A stretch of DNA of 62,000 nucleotides from Liolophura sinensis (lineage: Eukaryota; Mollusca; Polyplacophora; Chitonida; Chitonidae), in the NCBI RefSeq assembly GCF_032854445.1, contig NC_088307.1:28364484-28426483 (forward strand). Direction: 5' to 3'. Each line of letters opens with the position of its first letter. Positions within the stretch are counted from its first letter, which is position 1. Below are positions 1-12,040 of this stretch, piece after piece. The position numbers and the translations under genes are program-made. The notes beneath the pieces are model-generated. The model ran no database searches. It was not told where the DNA came from and was given only the letters and a program-made list of their open reading frames with translations.

Positions 1-194
1 TTAAGCATCCGAGATGACCACAATTTTTACATAATACGGTGTTCTATTCGTGTCACGAAAAAGCCGTGGTATCTACCCACAAACTCCGCCGAACCCAAAG
101 TAGGAATGGTGTTAGCAAACACGAGGTCGACTTTGGGCGGGGAGGTTTTGCTACATAAAGGCCCATTTAAAACGCGATGTCGACCTCAGGTACT

Positions 195-536
195 GGCCCC
201 GATAGCACAGTAGGTAGAGCGTCCGCTTTCGGAGAGAAGGTGAATCCTGGGTCGGGTCACACCCTAAGACCTTCAAAGAGGAAGTTATCACTTCCTCGCT
301 CGGCGTTCAGCGTGAAGGGGATAGTGCAAACACTGGTTCAGCCGTATCAGCATAGTGGCTCGGGCGGGTCGGCTAACTTGCCTTCGGTAAGTCGCCTCAG
401 TGAAGCAGCACTAGATAAAAGAGCGGTGGAAATCCGTCCTGCAACAAGGAGGAACATTACATGCACTTATCCTTCATCGTCACAATGACTGAAAAATTGT
501 TAAGTAAGACGTTAAACCCCAAGCACTCACTCACTC
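195..536 (+). mobile_element. tRNA-derived SINE, family A (full length)
   Basis: The head ggccccgatagcacagtagg has a box A-like sequence, and gaatcctgggtcgggtcac a box B-like one. The body continues through gtaagtcgcctcagtgaagc to the tail gttaaaccccaagcactcac, ending in CACT repeats. A second copy lies reversed at 4418-4766. Confidence 0.88.
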
Positions 537-991
537 GAGCTCATGGTGTGTCGAGTTTTGGGAGTTGATACAAGTGCTTTTTCGTGGCACAAACAAAACA
601 CCATAACATAAATACTTTGTGCATCACAAAGCCAATCTGATTCAATTGGGTTACAGTTTAAGTCTTTTTGGATTTTTACTGGCAGCTTCTTTTACATATC
701 TAAATTTACATGTAGTTCAAATAAATCATGTATGTTTTAAAGTGAAAGAGATACCTTAAGAGAATAGACCCCTTGAAAGTGAAACTAAGAAGTTAGTATA
801 TATGTATTTTTTTAAATTTTGTTTTCACTAAAATTTATTTGTTTGTTTATGTGATTAACGTTTTACGCTATACTCAAGAATATAGCGAAATATAGCGAAA
901 AAATATGTTCACTAAAATGCAGCAGTCATATGTTGGGTGACCATAATTGATCACCTTTGTCAACTTTATCAGTTTTCTTTCTTCACCCTTC
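537..991. other. No feature seen
   Basis: AT-rich sequence between a SINE and the foldback element. A short direct repeat tatagcgaaa occurs at 880-900. Confidence 0.5.
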
Positions 992-1239
992 ACTAAAAAA
1001 AATGAATATGTTAATTTTCACAGAAAAGTTTTTGCCTGGGTGATGCTAGAATATATTCTGTTATAACACAACACTGTGTCATGTTCAACATAATATGCTG
1101 TTAGTCTAATATAATTGTTATGTTCAAATAGAATATTGTGTTACATTTAACAGAATAATCTGTTGCAATAACAGAATACATTCTAGCATCACTCAGGCAA
1201 CAGACTTTCTGTTAAATTTGACGAATTCTTTTTTTAGCT
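992..1239. mobile_element. Foldback (MITE-like) element with long inverted arms
   Basis: Inverted arms run inward from 992 and 1239. The best part is ttgcctgggtgatgctagaa at 1032 against the reverse of tagcatcactcaggcaa ending at 1200. Similarity continues outward through cagaaa and a ctaaaaaaa block. No coding capacity. Confidence 0.82.
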
Positions 1240-1825
1240 TAAACACCGTGTTTAATAGTGAAACAGCTCATGCACGTGCACGATTAGACAGTAAACATGC
1301 AAATTTAAAGGGTACGTGAAAGGTTTAGTTCTGGATACAGGGTACATGGTGTAACCCAAGATATGAAAGAACAAAAACCTTCTCAGCTTTCTTTTGGTTT
1401 TCCTAATACCCCAGAGGCCAGTCGAAAATCAAGTAGCCTACTGTGTTGACGTCAACGGTGATACCTGTCAAAACATCTTTTCAATTGAAAAGCCGAATTG
1501 GTGGGCGCTAATCTGGTCCCGCACTCCCATTATGTTCATCGATGGCCTCATTTCCGAATATTTCCGACCATTGGTGAATATAACAGAGGGCTTATTAACA
1601 ACTATAAAATATTCCTTAAATAAATTATAATATTCTTGTTATATTTTCATTAAATTTCCTTAAACCAAACTCTTCGTTTAAATAGTACGTTTGCATGTAT
1701 CGTTTATTAACACAGCGTTTGTCTAAAGCTGGAGATCAAAGTGGAACAAATCGTATTTTGGTTAGTGTATAGATGGTGGTATAAATTTTAGCGCATTTGA
1801 CTCTATCTAAGATTTATCTATATAA
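1240..1825. other. No supported feature
   Basis: Contains one 78-codon open frame (1394-1630) with no recognisable motif and no splice context. I do not call it a gene. Confidence 0.5.
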
Positions 1826-2075
1826 TTATTTGATTGGAGTTTTACGCCTTACTTAAAATATTTCACTTATTCGACGGCGGCCAGCATTATGGTGGGAGGA
1901 AATCCGACATAGCCTGGGGGAAAACCATGGCCATCCGCAGGTTGTTGACAGATCTTCCCAAGTACGGTCAAAGAGGGAAGCCAGCATGAGCAAACGCATT
2001 GGTGAGAGTCTCCTGGGTCATTGCGCCTCGCTAGCACGCTAATCACCTCGGCCATGGAGGCCCCAAAGACATGTA
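1826..2075 (-). mobile_element. tRNA-derived SINE, family B
   Basis: Near full length, reversed. Tail at left (gattggagttttacgcc), then ggcggccagcattatggtgg, then the tRNA-like head ending near 2070 (ggccatgg). The same family recurs at least a dozen times in this window. Confidence 0.88.
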
Positions 2076-2569
2076 AAATAGGGTTGTGGTATTTGGCCTT
2101 TCCATTCACGGTTATTTTTGCTTTCACAGATAGCGATGATGAAGTAAAGTGAAGGTAATAGGCCTATGGGCATTTTAGGCTTGTGGACAGTTTGGTTAAG
2201 CTAGCAACGACATTCTAATTCTTTTAATGAAACTGGCATTGGCTATTTGCGAATTTCTCATTGGATGTGGACGATTCTGGTTGGTGGCCTCAGTATTGCG
2301 TGATAGAGAAACTTTGCGCTATATTTTGTCCGGTATAAGTGGTTAAGGGCTTTTTATATGTATATATATTATGACATTTATAACATTTGTTTGCAGTTTT
2401 ATCTAGATAAGCTCTGCTCACAGAAATGACACGCTGTTATATTCCAAAATACAACATTTACATGTACCACACAGAAAATTGCCCTTTTTCATGTAACCAT
2501 TACACAGATGTGCCAATAACGTTGTATCGCCAATAATAATGATTAAGAAAGCGTTTACCAGCGTTTGGA

Positions 2570-2740
2570 GCCTCCGTGACCGAGGTTGTTAGCGCGCCAG
2601 TGCGGTGTAATGATCCAGGAGCGTCTCACAAATGTGAGTTTGTCTGTGAGTTCATGAGATGGTACAGAAATATGAAGATGATTCCAGCACCACACAAAAC
2701 CCTACATTCACAGCTGCACGAATTGTATTTCGTCGAATGT
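2570..2740 (+). mobile_element. SINE family B, partial head
   Basis: gttgttagcgcgccagtgcg and gatccaggagcgtctcacaa match the head; the body is lost. Confidence 0.6.
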
Positions 2741-2777
2741 GGTGTTAAAGGTTAACCCATGGACCAACTTCATGATG

Positions 2778-2905
2778 ATATTTATTTATCTATTTATTTA
2801 TTTATCGATTTTTTTTTCATTCGTGTTTTACGCCCAACCCAAGAATATTTCACATACGATGGCGGCCAGCTTTATGATGGGAGGTAACCCACCATAACTG
2901 TGTAT
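2778..2905 (-). mobile_element. SINE family B, tail half only
   Basis: A TTTA-rich tail, then gttttacgcccaacccaaga and ggcggccagctttatgatgg. Confidence 0.75.
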
Positions 2906-4417
2906 CACTGTGTATCGAATTCTTTCTCTTTGACTCTCTCTGTTCAGCTTCAACGACCGCAATTTTCGGACACGCTTTCATACTCCTCACAGCGACAATC
3001 TGAGAAATATGAGTGCGGTGCTTACAAGGGAAATCAAATGAACTGTGTAGCCTCTGGTATTTAATGAACTTTGGTTATTAAATATAGCACTTATGTAGAC
3101 TTTATCTTAAGTGAAATTAATGCATTTAGCTAAAAGTTAAAACGCATGTCTGTTATCTCCTAATCTGTATACCGAGCATCTTGATCCCACTGATCCCCCA
3201 TCGGCAAGCAGCACCGTACACGCGTCACAATGTCACAGTGCACCATGATAACAAAAATGTCATTTCTGCTACTCCACTTAACTATGTGCATGGTCAAAAT
3301 GTCATTCAGTGTTAAAATAGGCAGGCCTTCGCTGCATGTTTGCCCATGCAGATGTTTATGACTAGTTATGAACTGGATTGGTGTCTCAGTAATCCTGATG
3401 CATAGCATTACTCAAGACCCATTATAACTGCCGTTAGGTCAGTGCTGGAGAAAGACATAGTGCATGACCAGTTATAGATTACAAACGGAATTAACTATAG
3501 CTATCCTATTTAAGCAGTTGAGGGGTTAGCTTTTTGATAGCTTGATGTGACAGTTATATACCATGATTTGAACTAAGTAGTTCAGCTCAGCACTTCTTCC
3601 GGGTCACAGACGTGCGTAAATCATGTATTAAAAAACACAAGGTTGGTCAAATACTTCTTCTCATGTACTTGGCGAGCAGTTCCGTTATACATGTAAATCT
3701 GCGACTGCTTGCACAAAGGTACTAGTAACTCAAGAGATGGAGGAATTTGAAAAAGCGGTATGATATACATTGGTATGCCGTAACTGATGCATTCAGCTAG
3801 GGATAAAGAAAAAAACAAAAAAAATAAACGATAGTCAGATCACATGTTTGGCACAATGAGGGTAAACGTGACAAGAATCAACGTGACCTTTGGGTTTGTA
3901 ATAAGATTCGAGATACTAGTATGACAGTTTGAAAGCATTTAATTAGTAACGATGTCAAACGGAATCATCTAATTTATCGTTGCTTTTGTTGGATGCCTAC
4001 GGGGCGATCATAAACGCTGATTATTCGCACTGAGCTACATCGGTGCTCTGACTAGCTGTTAACATAATCACAGCAGATTGGTTCACCACTGATGATAACA
4101 AAAAGCCGTCAAGCAAGTTAAAAGAGATACAGGAAAACTAGAAGAGTTCCTTTAATCTATCCGCGAATGGCTGCACTATGATCTCCAAGGGAAGGGAGTG
4201 AACTCTGGTGTCCAGTGTCTCGTGAAGTGCGATGATGAGTAGGAAGGCAATAAGATTTCACAGCATATTTGAAGAAGAAGAATTATTTGGTTGTTTCTGA
4301 TTGGAAAATGAGTTTTCATACCACCATTAATAGAGCCTGAATATTTTATTGGTATAACGACTCTGCCCATTATTCTCTATGACAAATGACATTACTGTGC
4401 AATAGTGCCATTTATGG
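2906..4417. other. Unassigned, no supported feature
   Basis: Short open frames only. None resembles the missing exons of the deiodinase gene on the minus strand. Confidence 0.5.
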
Positions 4418-4766
4418 TGAGTGAGTGAGTGAGTGAGTGCTTAGGGTCGTACTTAACAATTTTTCAGTCATATGATGACGATAAACTCCTTAGAGTGTGT
4501 GTAATCGTTGTTACAGGACGGATTTCCACCGCTCTTTTATCTAGTGCTGCTTCACTGAGACGACTTACCGGCAAGTAAGTCGCCCCGCCCGAGCCATTAT
4601 ACTGATAAGAATAAACCAGTCGTTACAATATCCCCTTGGTGAGGAACGCCAAGCGAGGAAGCTAAAACTTCCTCTTTTAAGGACTCAGGTGTGACCCGAC
4701 CCAGGATTGACCCTGGATCTACCCCACCGAAGCAGACGCTCCACCAACTGAGCCATCGGGGCCGGT
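4418..4766 (-). mobile_element. tRNA-derived SINE, family A (full length, reversed)
   Basis: The minus strand reads ggccccgatggctcagttgg at the head and ends in an actcactcactcac tail. The tRNA-like head is better preserved than in the copy at 195-536. Confidence 0.9.
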
Positions 4767-4770
4767 ATCA

Positions 4771-5340
4771 CTTAAGATGGAGAGAACATAAAAATTAAGT
4801 AAAGTTCAAATGAAAGAGTGGGAAAAGCCACTTGAAAATTTGGTCTTCATAATTCTTTTCGATTTTTCTTTAAACACAAAAAGACTTTTAAAAAAAATGA
4901 ATGGGTAATATTTGGGATCACCTCTTGATATATATTGTCTTTGGTTGATAATGTTCTAAATGAAGATGTAACGTATGTTTCACGACTCTATTTGTGCTGA
5001 CATTTGGTCGTTTCAAGTAACTAATCTGTTCAATCTGTGCATTAATCGTTTTAAAATTTCAATTATATTCTTAAATATTATTAGAATTCTGATTAAATTC
5101 TGATTTTCGGCTGAAAAAAATTCCCACAAATGTACTCCCATGTATTCCCACAAATTTATTAGACATGCATCACATCCTTAATTAGAACATTGTTATGCAA
5201 AAAATATATATGCCATATGTGGTTGCAAATACCCACAAATCAAAAATATTTTCAAAAACAGTTTTCTCCAAAAAGAAAAGATCTAAAAGATAATAAAGAC
5301 TATATTTGCCAATAGCTCTTCACACTATGTCATCTTATAC
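4771..5340 (+). repeat. About 550-bp dispersed repeat, copy 1
   Basis: Blocks shared with copies at 11488 and 16093: tcaaatgaaagagtgggaaa, ggtaatatttgggatcacct, gacatgcatcacatccttaa, and a Gaaaatatc-type A-rich stretch. No ORF. It abuts the SINE at 4418-4766. Confidence 0.75.
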
Positions 5341-5639
5341 TTGTTTGTTTCCCAGGGTTCTGCAGGGGTATAAATGGAATATTTTGAGTACGTCGGAAAC
5401 ACCAATGAAACAAAACAAACAAAATAAATAAATAAATGATACAACAACAACTTTGGTTGTGAATTTAGAAATGGCAAAAATATTTGCCATGGACCAATTT
5501 CTTAATGGTTTTAATACAACAGAAAAATATGAACCTTTTGGAGCACAAAGTACAAATCACATCGTCGCAATAATCATATAGTGTGGATTAATTGTTAGTT
5601 TTGGCTTTGACGTGACTTTAGATATGCCTCAATCATCGC

Positions 5640-5730
5640 GTATATTTCGCTATACTCAGGAATATTTCACTTTCACGACGAGAAGAGCACGGGGGAAACC
5701 CACAGCCATCCGAATGGTTGCTGGCTTATG
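5640..5730 (-). mobile_element. SINE family B, degenerate fragment
   Basis: ctatactcaggaatatttca and gggggaaacccacagccatc match the family. It ends where the 24-bp repeat region begins. Confidence 0.55.
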
Positions 5731-5787
5731 TCAGAACATCACACCGAAAACAGCAATATCCACTTAACTTTTTGTGCTTTCACTTAC

Positions 5788-5905
5788 AGGAAAAGACCTC
5801 TAAAAACTTACAGGAAAAGTCCTCTAAAAACTTACAGGAAAAGTCCTCTAAAAACTTACAGGAAAAGACCTCTAAAAACTTACAGGAAAAGTCTTCTAAA
5901 AATCG
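5788..5905 (+). repeat. 24-bp tandem repeat, five copies
   Basis: Unit: ttacaggaaaagtcctctaa then aaac. In one frame it reads LQEKSSKN repeatedly, a result of the 24-bp period; no other coding evidence. Confidence 0.9.
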
Positions 5906-6871
5906 AAGCAGGCACCACTACATAGAATACTTAAAAGTATGCATAAATATACTTTCATTTATTTCAGACATTTGACTTCTAAGGTGGGGTTTCTGGACCA
6001 TACTATACCATAGTTGAGGAACTTTGACGTCACAGAATGTTTTTCAACAAATCACGACACTGAATGTTGGTATAACTCTGTTTACCCGTGAGTAAAAGAT
6101 TACTGAAATAATGTTACCGACCATTCATTCTTTCTGTTGAACATCAGGACAAAGAGTTGATGTGACATCAGACTTCCTAGACACTGTCAGTATGGCTCAT
6201 AAAGATTACTATAGTGTTCAAATATTTGAATGCCTTTCAAAATCTGAATTCAAAGCATAAATGAAAGTATTTTACGCATAGTTTTCAGTTGTCTGTATGA
6301 TGAACCTTGATTCATATTTTAACCATGTTTTACTTTAAACTATGTTATCAACCGACAGAATTCACAAAACGTTTCATACCGGGAATAGTTGAATAGTGGG
6401 AACACATCAGTATCATAACATTGAAATTGGGAGTGTCGGATGTACTGACTCAAGTGAGATACACGTAAGAGGTCACACTGAGGTGTCACTTCCGCCATAT
6501 TACTGAGCGATTTGTTTTCTGAAGCTTTACTTTGCTGTTATATCGAAAACCGGACTGTTGAAGGACACCTTGAAAATTCGGTCAATTTCGAAAGCGTGCT
6601 TTCTGGCGCAATGAAAGACAGGTTTCATAGTGGAGAATCTAGCCTACATAGACACTAGCCCTCATCTGGGTATAGCCTTGTTGACTGAATCTGATATTTC
6701 TCCACACGTGGTGTATCGGAACTTTGTCTATAGCTAGCGTTAAGTGGGAAGGCATGTATCGTCAGATTACCTCATAAAGTTAGGCTGTGTATTCATACGG
6801 TTTCCAGAGACTGATATCGATCTCTAGGCAATCAATAAATACTTGTATTTTTTTAAGGACGAAAAACTCAC
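5906..6871 (-). other. Start of intron 1 of the deiodinase-like gene
   Basis: Downstream of the exon 1 donor on the minus strand. A minus-strand atatggcggaagtga at 6488-6502 combines YY1-like and ETS-like cores; function unknown. Confidence 0.45.
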
Positions 6872-7265
6872 CTGCAGTCCTAATGGCGTTTTGAATGACT
6901 TCCAGTGGTACCGTCTCGTCTCTGAAAAATCTGCAACTACGACGAGCGTTCATTTGAGTGTAAAATGCTTCAGAACGCTCAACCATTTCCTCGTGCGAAC
7001 GGCGTTCCATTCTGAATGGAATGTGCGCCACATCTTGCTCGAAATCGTGTGCTAACGTTCCTCCGGAGGCGGTATCGTCCTCCTCGCTATAGGGCGACAC
7101 GTCCCATGTGGCGGGACTTGAGGAGGTGGGGGGCTGATTCTTGGCTGTCTTAGAGTCTGAACCATTCCGTTTCTTATAAAGTAAGAAAGTCAGCCCTCCT
7201 ATTAGTAGCAGTGCCAGTACCTCTGTCTGACACAAGAATCCGAGTGTGGAAGAAATGATCGCCAT
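6872..7265 (-). CDS. IYD-like: Iodotyrosine deiodinase-like protein, first coding exon only
   Basis: Iodotyrosine deiodinase is a membrane-anchored FMN enzyme that removes iodide (or other halogen) from halotyrosines using NADPH-derived electrons. The exon starts at ATG 7265 (context gccATGG) and ends at a donor gtgagt (reading leftward from 6871), giving 131 codons plus one base. Residues about 16-30 are a membrane anchor followed by KKR. A variable acidic linker follows, then the conserved part: VAHIPF, EEMVERSEAFY, the FMN-binding ARRSCRFF (Arg108, Arg109, Ser110) and VPLEVIQNAIRTAG. This matches the N-terminal third of the vertebrate enzyme, where an exon also ends about here. I cannot find the nitroreductase-fold remainder on the minus strand between 6871 and 1; it may lie beyond the window or be lost. 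Confidence 0.85.
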
Positions 7266-7639
7266 GGCTTATTCGTGTGTTGGTATCGTTTGGCTGTCGA
7301 CTCTCCCTCTGATGAACGTTTGACGCACGCTAACCTTGGGGTGTACACAACTGTATAAAAAACCACAGCAGGGAAAGTAGTGCAGCGACAGCGAACCTGT
7401 ATGTTCATCACTGACGGTCATGTCTGCAACATCATTAACTGTGGAGTTATCAGGGACATTATCAAGAACAGCCCGCTGCTCATTTTCAACTGAAAGAGAC
7501 CATTTCAAATCCTTCTCAAGTTAGTTTTTGTCTATTAGTAAGACGATCTCATAAGTGTCCTTTGTTTCCACAGCGCTTGGTCAAATGAGCCAAATGGAGT
7601 ATGCCAATAGTTACTGCTAACACTGGAAAGTTGCCCCCG

Positions 7640-7760
7640 TTACACCCAGTGGTCAAGTTGATAGCGTGCTAGCGCGGCACAATGACTTATGAACCTATCA
7701 CCAATGCGGTAACTGTGAGTTCAAGTCCAACTTATGCTGGAATAAGTAAATAAAGACACG
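7640..7760 (+). mobile_element. SINE family B, head fragment
   Basis: gatagcgtgctagcgcggca and gtgagttcaagtccaactta match the tRNA-like head. Confidence 0.7.
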
Positions 7761-7860
7761 GGCCAAGAGCCCCACGCTTCCTGGAAGCTATGAGATCCCG
7801 CTATATTGGAATAAATAGATCACGACACCACTATATTGGTTGAACAAGTTTACTCTGTGG

Positions 7861-7960
7861 TCACATCAGGTATAGAACTCGTGTCACATCAGGTATAGAA
7901 CTCGTGTCACACCAGGTGTAGAACTCGTGTCATTCAGGTGTAGAACTCGGGTCACCACAG
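7861..7960 (+). repeat. About 23-bp tandem repeat (gtcacatcaggtatagaact)
   Basis: Four to five copies with small changes. Short and local. Confidence 0.85.
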
Positions 7961-8433
7961 TACAGAGCTCTAACAAGTGAGCTGTACAAACATCCTCACT
8001 AGTTACTGAAGTCTTTAAGCACTGCATACATGTATAGTGCAATACGTAAGGAATAGAGAGTAAAACCAGAGCAGCGACGACAGTGTTATGGCTGGCAAAT
8101 GGGCACACGTAACGTAAATACAGCCTCTTGTCAATTTACCTCTCAGGGTTTTATTCTGACTCTTCAAGTACATGCATAAATAGCAGCAATTCACACTCCC
8201 GCTAACACCATGACATAAGCAGAATTAGGTAAAATAGATGCCCTGACGTGAATTACAATTTACTAGAATTACTGGTCTATTATTACTCCAGTGACATTCA
8301 ATATATTTTTGTCGTTTGGTAGGAAAATTGGTAAATTGTACAACACGCATGTACTGCAGAACTTTGGAGAACTAATTGGAGGCTCCAGAGTGAATTATGT
8401 TTTCTATCTAACAATAAGTAACAATAGTACTCT

Positions 8434-8640
8434 CGCTGGACAATATGCTGGCTGGACAATATCCTGGCTGGACAATATCCTTGCTGGACAATAATCCACC
8501 CTGGACAATAATCCACCTTGGACAATATCCTCTCTGGACAATATCCCCGCTGGACAATATCCTCTCTGGACAATATCCTGGCAGGACAATATCCTCTCTG
8601 GACAATATCCTCGCAGGACAATACCCACGATGTGCAATAT
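8434..8640 (+). repeat. 16-17-bp tandem repeat (ctggacaatatcct)
   Basis: About 13 units of ctggacaatatcctcg type. Produces overlapping ORFs on both strands that are not genes. Confidence 0.9.
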
Positions 8641-9127
8641 TTCCTCCGTGTAATGTAACGGTTATGTGTAATAATTATCTGTGGGTATTTACAGTAAGAC
8701 TTCACTGTATTGCTTTACAGTATGTCTTCGCAGTATGACTTCACAGCATGACTTCAGAGCTATGTAAAACTTTGGCTTTTACATAAAGTATCCCAATCCA
8801 TTTTTTTAAACTGTGTGGCAAAATTTACCCTCTCTGATATATAAACCTATTATGCTTACATATGTACATACATATGTTTTTTTCTCTATCCGGAGCTTCT
8901 ACCACTAATTATCTGCCTTGTTTAAAGGAGAGAGTTAATTTGATTGCTTAGAATTTTAGTATAGCAGACAGGTCATAGCAGGCGGTATAAATTTCTTTTA
9001 TTGAGTCAATTTTTTGTCTAGATAATGTCTGAGAGAATTAACTGGTAGAAAAGGTTTAAACCATGCATTTTATATGCAGATGTACAATCTGGGCAATGAC
9101 TATCCAACTAGTTCATTTGTGGATACT

Positions 9128-9370
9128 TTGGGTTTTACGTCATACATAACAATTTTTCTGTGATGTGACGACGAGCAGTCATTAGGTGTGTGCACATATA
9201 TTGTGTTTTCTTATAGTCGGGACGCCACTGAAGTATCACGCCAAAGACACCAGACATGACACCCAAACGAGTCACATTATACTCACACCGGCCAACTAGT
9301 CATGTTTCCTTGCTCTTACCTCTCAGCGCTGAGCGTGAAGAGAGGCAGCAACAAGTGCCATTTTTAATGC
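9128..9370 (-). mobile_element. SINE family C (reversed, headless)
   Basis: Shares the blocks acaatttttc-gtgatgtgacgacga, caccagacatgacac, cacattatactcacaccgg and ctctcagcgctgagcgt with copies at 26412 and 53810. Confidence 0.75.
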
Positions 9371-9400
9371 CATTGAAAACAATCAGACTATTCAACCGGT

Positions 9401-9645
9401 AAGCTCTCAGTTGGTTAGGGCGCTAGCGCAGTGCAATGCCCTGGAGTCTCTCACCAATACGGTCGCTGTGAGTTCAAGTCCAGCTCATGCTGATTTCCTC
9501 TCCCGCCGTAAGTGGGAAGGTCTACCAGCAACCTGCGGATGGTCGGGGGTTCCCACGTGCTCTGCCCATAATGCTGGCAGCCGTCGTATAAGTGAAATAT
9601 TCTTGAGTACGGCGTAAAACACCAATCAAATAAAAAAATCAAGCG
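9401..9645 (+). mobile_element. SINE family B, full length
   Basis: The head is ctcagttggttagggcgcta, the box B-like part is gtgagttcaagtccagctca, and the 3' end is ttgagtacggcgtaaaacac followed by A-rich sequence. Confidence 0.92.
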
Positions 9646-9821
9646 GTAAGCCTATTTGTGAAACAGATGCACATCTTGTATACAGGGCCTACTTCCTGTA
9701 AGAAGATATTAGCTCTGAGGTAAATATCCATTTGTTTCCGCCGGACTTCTTTCCGAAGTCAGCCGGTAAGGTCACTCGAGCACGAGCAAAGAACGATCAG
9801 CCATGCTGTTGTCAAACCACT

Positions 9822-9840
9822 GGGCGCCGCCATGTTGGGA
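9822..9840 (-). promoter_or_regulatory. YY1-like promoter motif (possible distal start for the deiodinase gene)
   Basis: On the minus strand the sequence reads caacatggcggcgccc, close to the YY1 element found just downstream of many metazoan transcription starts, and in the orientation expected for a minus-strand gene. The next minus-strand gene is the deiodinase exon 2.6 kb away. The surrounding 9.7-10.1 kb has no other clear content. This is inference from one motif. Confidence 0.25.
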
Positions 9841-10149
9841 CTAGTCCGTGTAAACCATTTTCATTTTCCTTATCGTTCTGATATATCGCTTATGTTTCTT
9901 CCACGAGCAGTTCTAAGGGTACTTTGAGGTCAGGATTGAGACGTTTTTATTGGCGATTTTCAAAATTGCTGTCCTATTTTTGCGGCAAATATTCAAGCAA
10001 CAACGGATATTGACAGGGAGCGAGAGCTGTTTCAGTCTTGTCTATAAGAGCTCTCGCGAAAATGTAGTTGTCCGAATTCTCTGAAATGTGAAGTAGGGGT
10101 TAAGGTTCACGAGAGCCTCCTAGCCCCGGACAATGCAATTTGCGTATGT

Positions 10150-10915
10150 CTACAGACTGGTGTAAACTTAATCGCTGTCAGATATTGCGATTTGTCGTGT
10201 GTCTATAGATCAGTATAAACATGATCGCTGTCATATACTGCGATTTGCTGTGTGCCTGCAAACTAGTATAAACATAATCGCTGTCAGATTCTACCATTTG
10301 CCGTATGTCTACAAACTAGTATATACATAATCGCTGTCAGATACTGCGATTTGTCGTGTGTCTATAGATCAGTATAAACACAGTCGCTGTCATATACTGC
10401 GATTCGCTGTGTGCCTACAGATCAGTATAAACACAATCGCTGTCAGATACTGCGATTATCGCTACAGATCAGAATAAACACAATCGCCGTCAGATAGTGA
10501 GATTTGCCGTGTGTCTACAGATCAGTATAAACACAATCGCTGTCAGATACTGCGATTTGCTGTGTGTCTACAGATCAGTATAAACACAATCGCTGTCAGA
10601 TACTGCGATTATCGCTACAGATCAGAATAAACACAATCGCCGTCAGATAGTGCGATTTGCAGTGTGTCTACAGATCAGTATAAACACAATCGCTGTCAGA
10701 TACTGCGATTTGCCGTGTGTCTACAGATCAGTATAAACACAATCGCTGTCAGATAGTGCGATTTGCCGTGTGTCTACAGATCAGTATAAACATAATCGCT
10801 GTCACACATTGCAATTTGCCTGTGTCTACAGACTAGTACAAACACAATCGCTGTCAGATACTGCGATTTACCGTGTGTCTACAGACTAGTATAAACACAA
10901 TCGCTGTCAGGCACA
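10150..10915 (+). repeat. About 53-bp minisatellite (aatcgctgtcagatactgcg)
   Basis: About 15 units of ctacagatcagtataaacac followed by aatcgctgtcagatactgcg and atttgccgtgtgt. Some units are 46-47 bp through a deletion after 'gattatcg'. Every copy contains the same interval, with no unique spacers. Confidence 0.92.
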
Positions 10916-11225
10916 TTGTTATATACAACTTATGAAGACAATTAATGGGTCGATGAAATACGCATGTTGATAAATAAGCCCCGAGAGGCAATGGCTACAG
11001 TATACTCGCTCTCTATTCACGTTGTCTGCCAAGACATCAGTATGTATGATCTATGTATGATGTATGATCCGACTGGGTCTTCACAGATACATGAAATCGT
11101 TGTTATACTTCACGTTTAATTATTGTACAGCAGACGAAACGTTCCTTAAATATGGAAACAGTGATAGAACTGTTTTATTGGGTGGGCAATACGAGAAACA
11201 AGACTTCTAGGTTAATCTATACTTT

Positions 11226-11458
11226 ATTTATTTGATTGGTGTTTACACCGTACTCAAGAGTATTTCACTTATACAACAGCGGAAAGCATTATGGTGGGAG
11301 TAAACGACCATCCGCAGGTTCCTGAGGGGGCCCTTCCCACGTACGGCCGGAGAGGAAGCCAGCATTAGCTGGACTTGAACACAGAGCAACCGCATTGGTG
11401 AAAGGGTGGGTCATTACCCTGCGCTGGAGGGCTAACCAGCTGAGCCACGCATGTCCCC
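11226..11458 (-). mobile_element. SINE family B, full length
   Basis: gattggtgtttacaccgtac at left; the head ends with aaccagctgagccacgcatg at right. Confidence 0.9.
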
Positions 11459-11487
11459 TTGTCGATTAAAGCCGAAATCCTGTTGTT

Positions 11488-12040
11488 AAAGATGGAAAAA
11501 AAACATTAAAATGACATAAAATTCAAATGAAAGAGTGCGAAAAGCCAGTTGTATATATGTGATCTTCAACATTTTAGATTTTTCTTTGAAGAGAATAAGG
11601 CACTTGACAATCATTTCTGCGTGGTGGGTATTTGGGATCACCTTTTGTTATATCATTGGTATACTGGTAATAAAAGTCAAAAATGAGTATGCAACACATG
11701 TTTAATAATAAATATACTTGCACTGGAATTTCAGCTAACAAGTACGTTCATCCTGGATTTTTGGTCCTATTTATATTTTTCAATATATTAATAGATATTA
11801 TCATCGTTCAGATTAAATGCATTCGTTTGGATAGAAACAAATTTACATTCAAATAATTCATCAGACGTGCATCACATCCTTATTTAGAAAATTATTATGC
11901 AATGACGATGAATACAAAATATTTTCAAATACAATTTTCTCCTGAAAAAAAAATATCGAAAAAAAATATTACAGACCATTTTTGTAAATAACTTTGGACG
12001 CTCTTTCGTCTGATTTTGGCATCATTTTTATGTTTTCTCC
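11488..12040 (+). repeat. About 550-bp dispersed repeat, copy 2 (uninterrupted)
   Basis: Contains ttcaaatgaaagagtgcgaa, gtgggtatttgggatcacct, cagacgtgcatcacatcctt and tttggcatcatttttatg in the same order as the other copies. Confidence 0.78.

Noticed and set aside
195-265. tRNA gene
   Set aside because: Box A- and B-like sequences are present, but the cloverleaf is poor and a SINE body with CACT tail follows.
6843-7055. Plus-strand 70-codon ORF
   Set aside because: Antisense shadow of the deiodinase-like exon.
10150-10915. CRISPR-like regular repeats
   Set aside because: There are no unique spacers, the whole unit is repeated, and the genome is eukaryotic.
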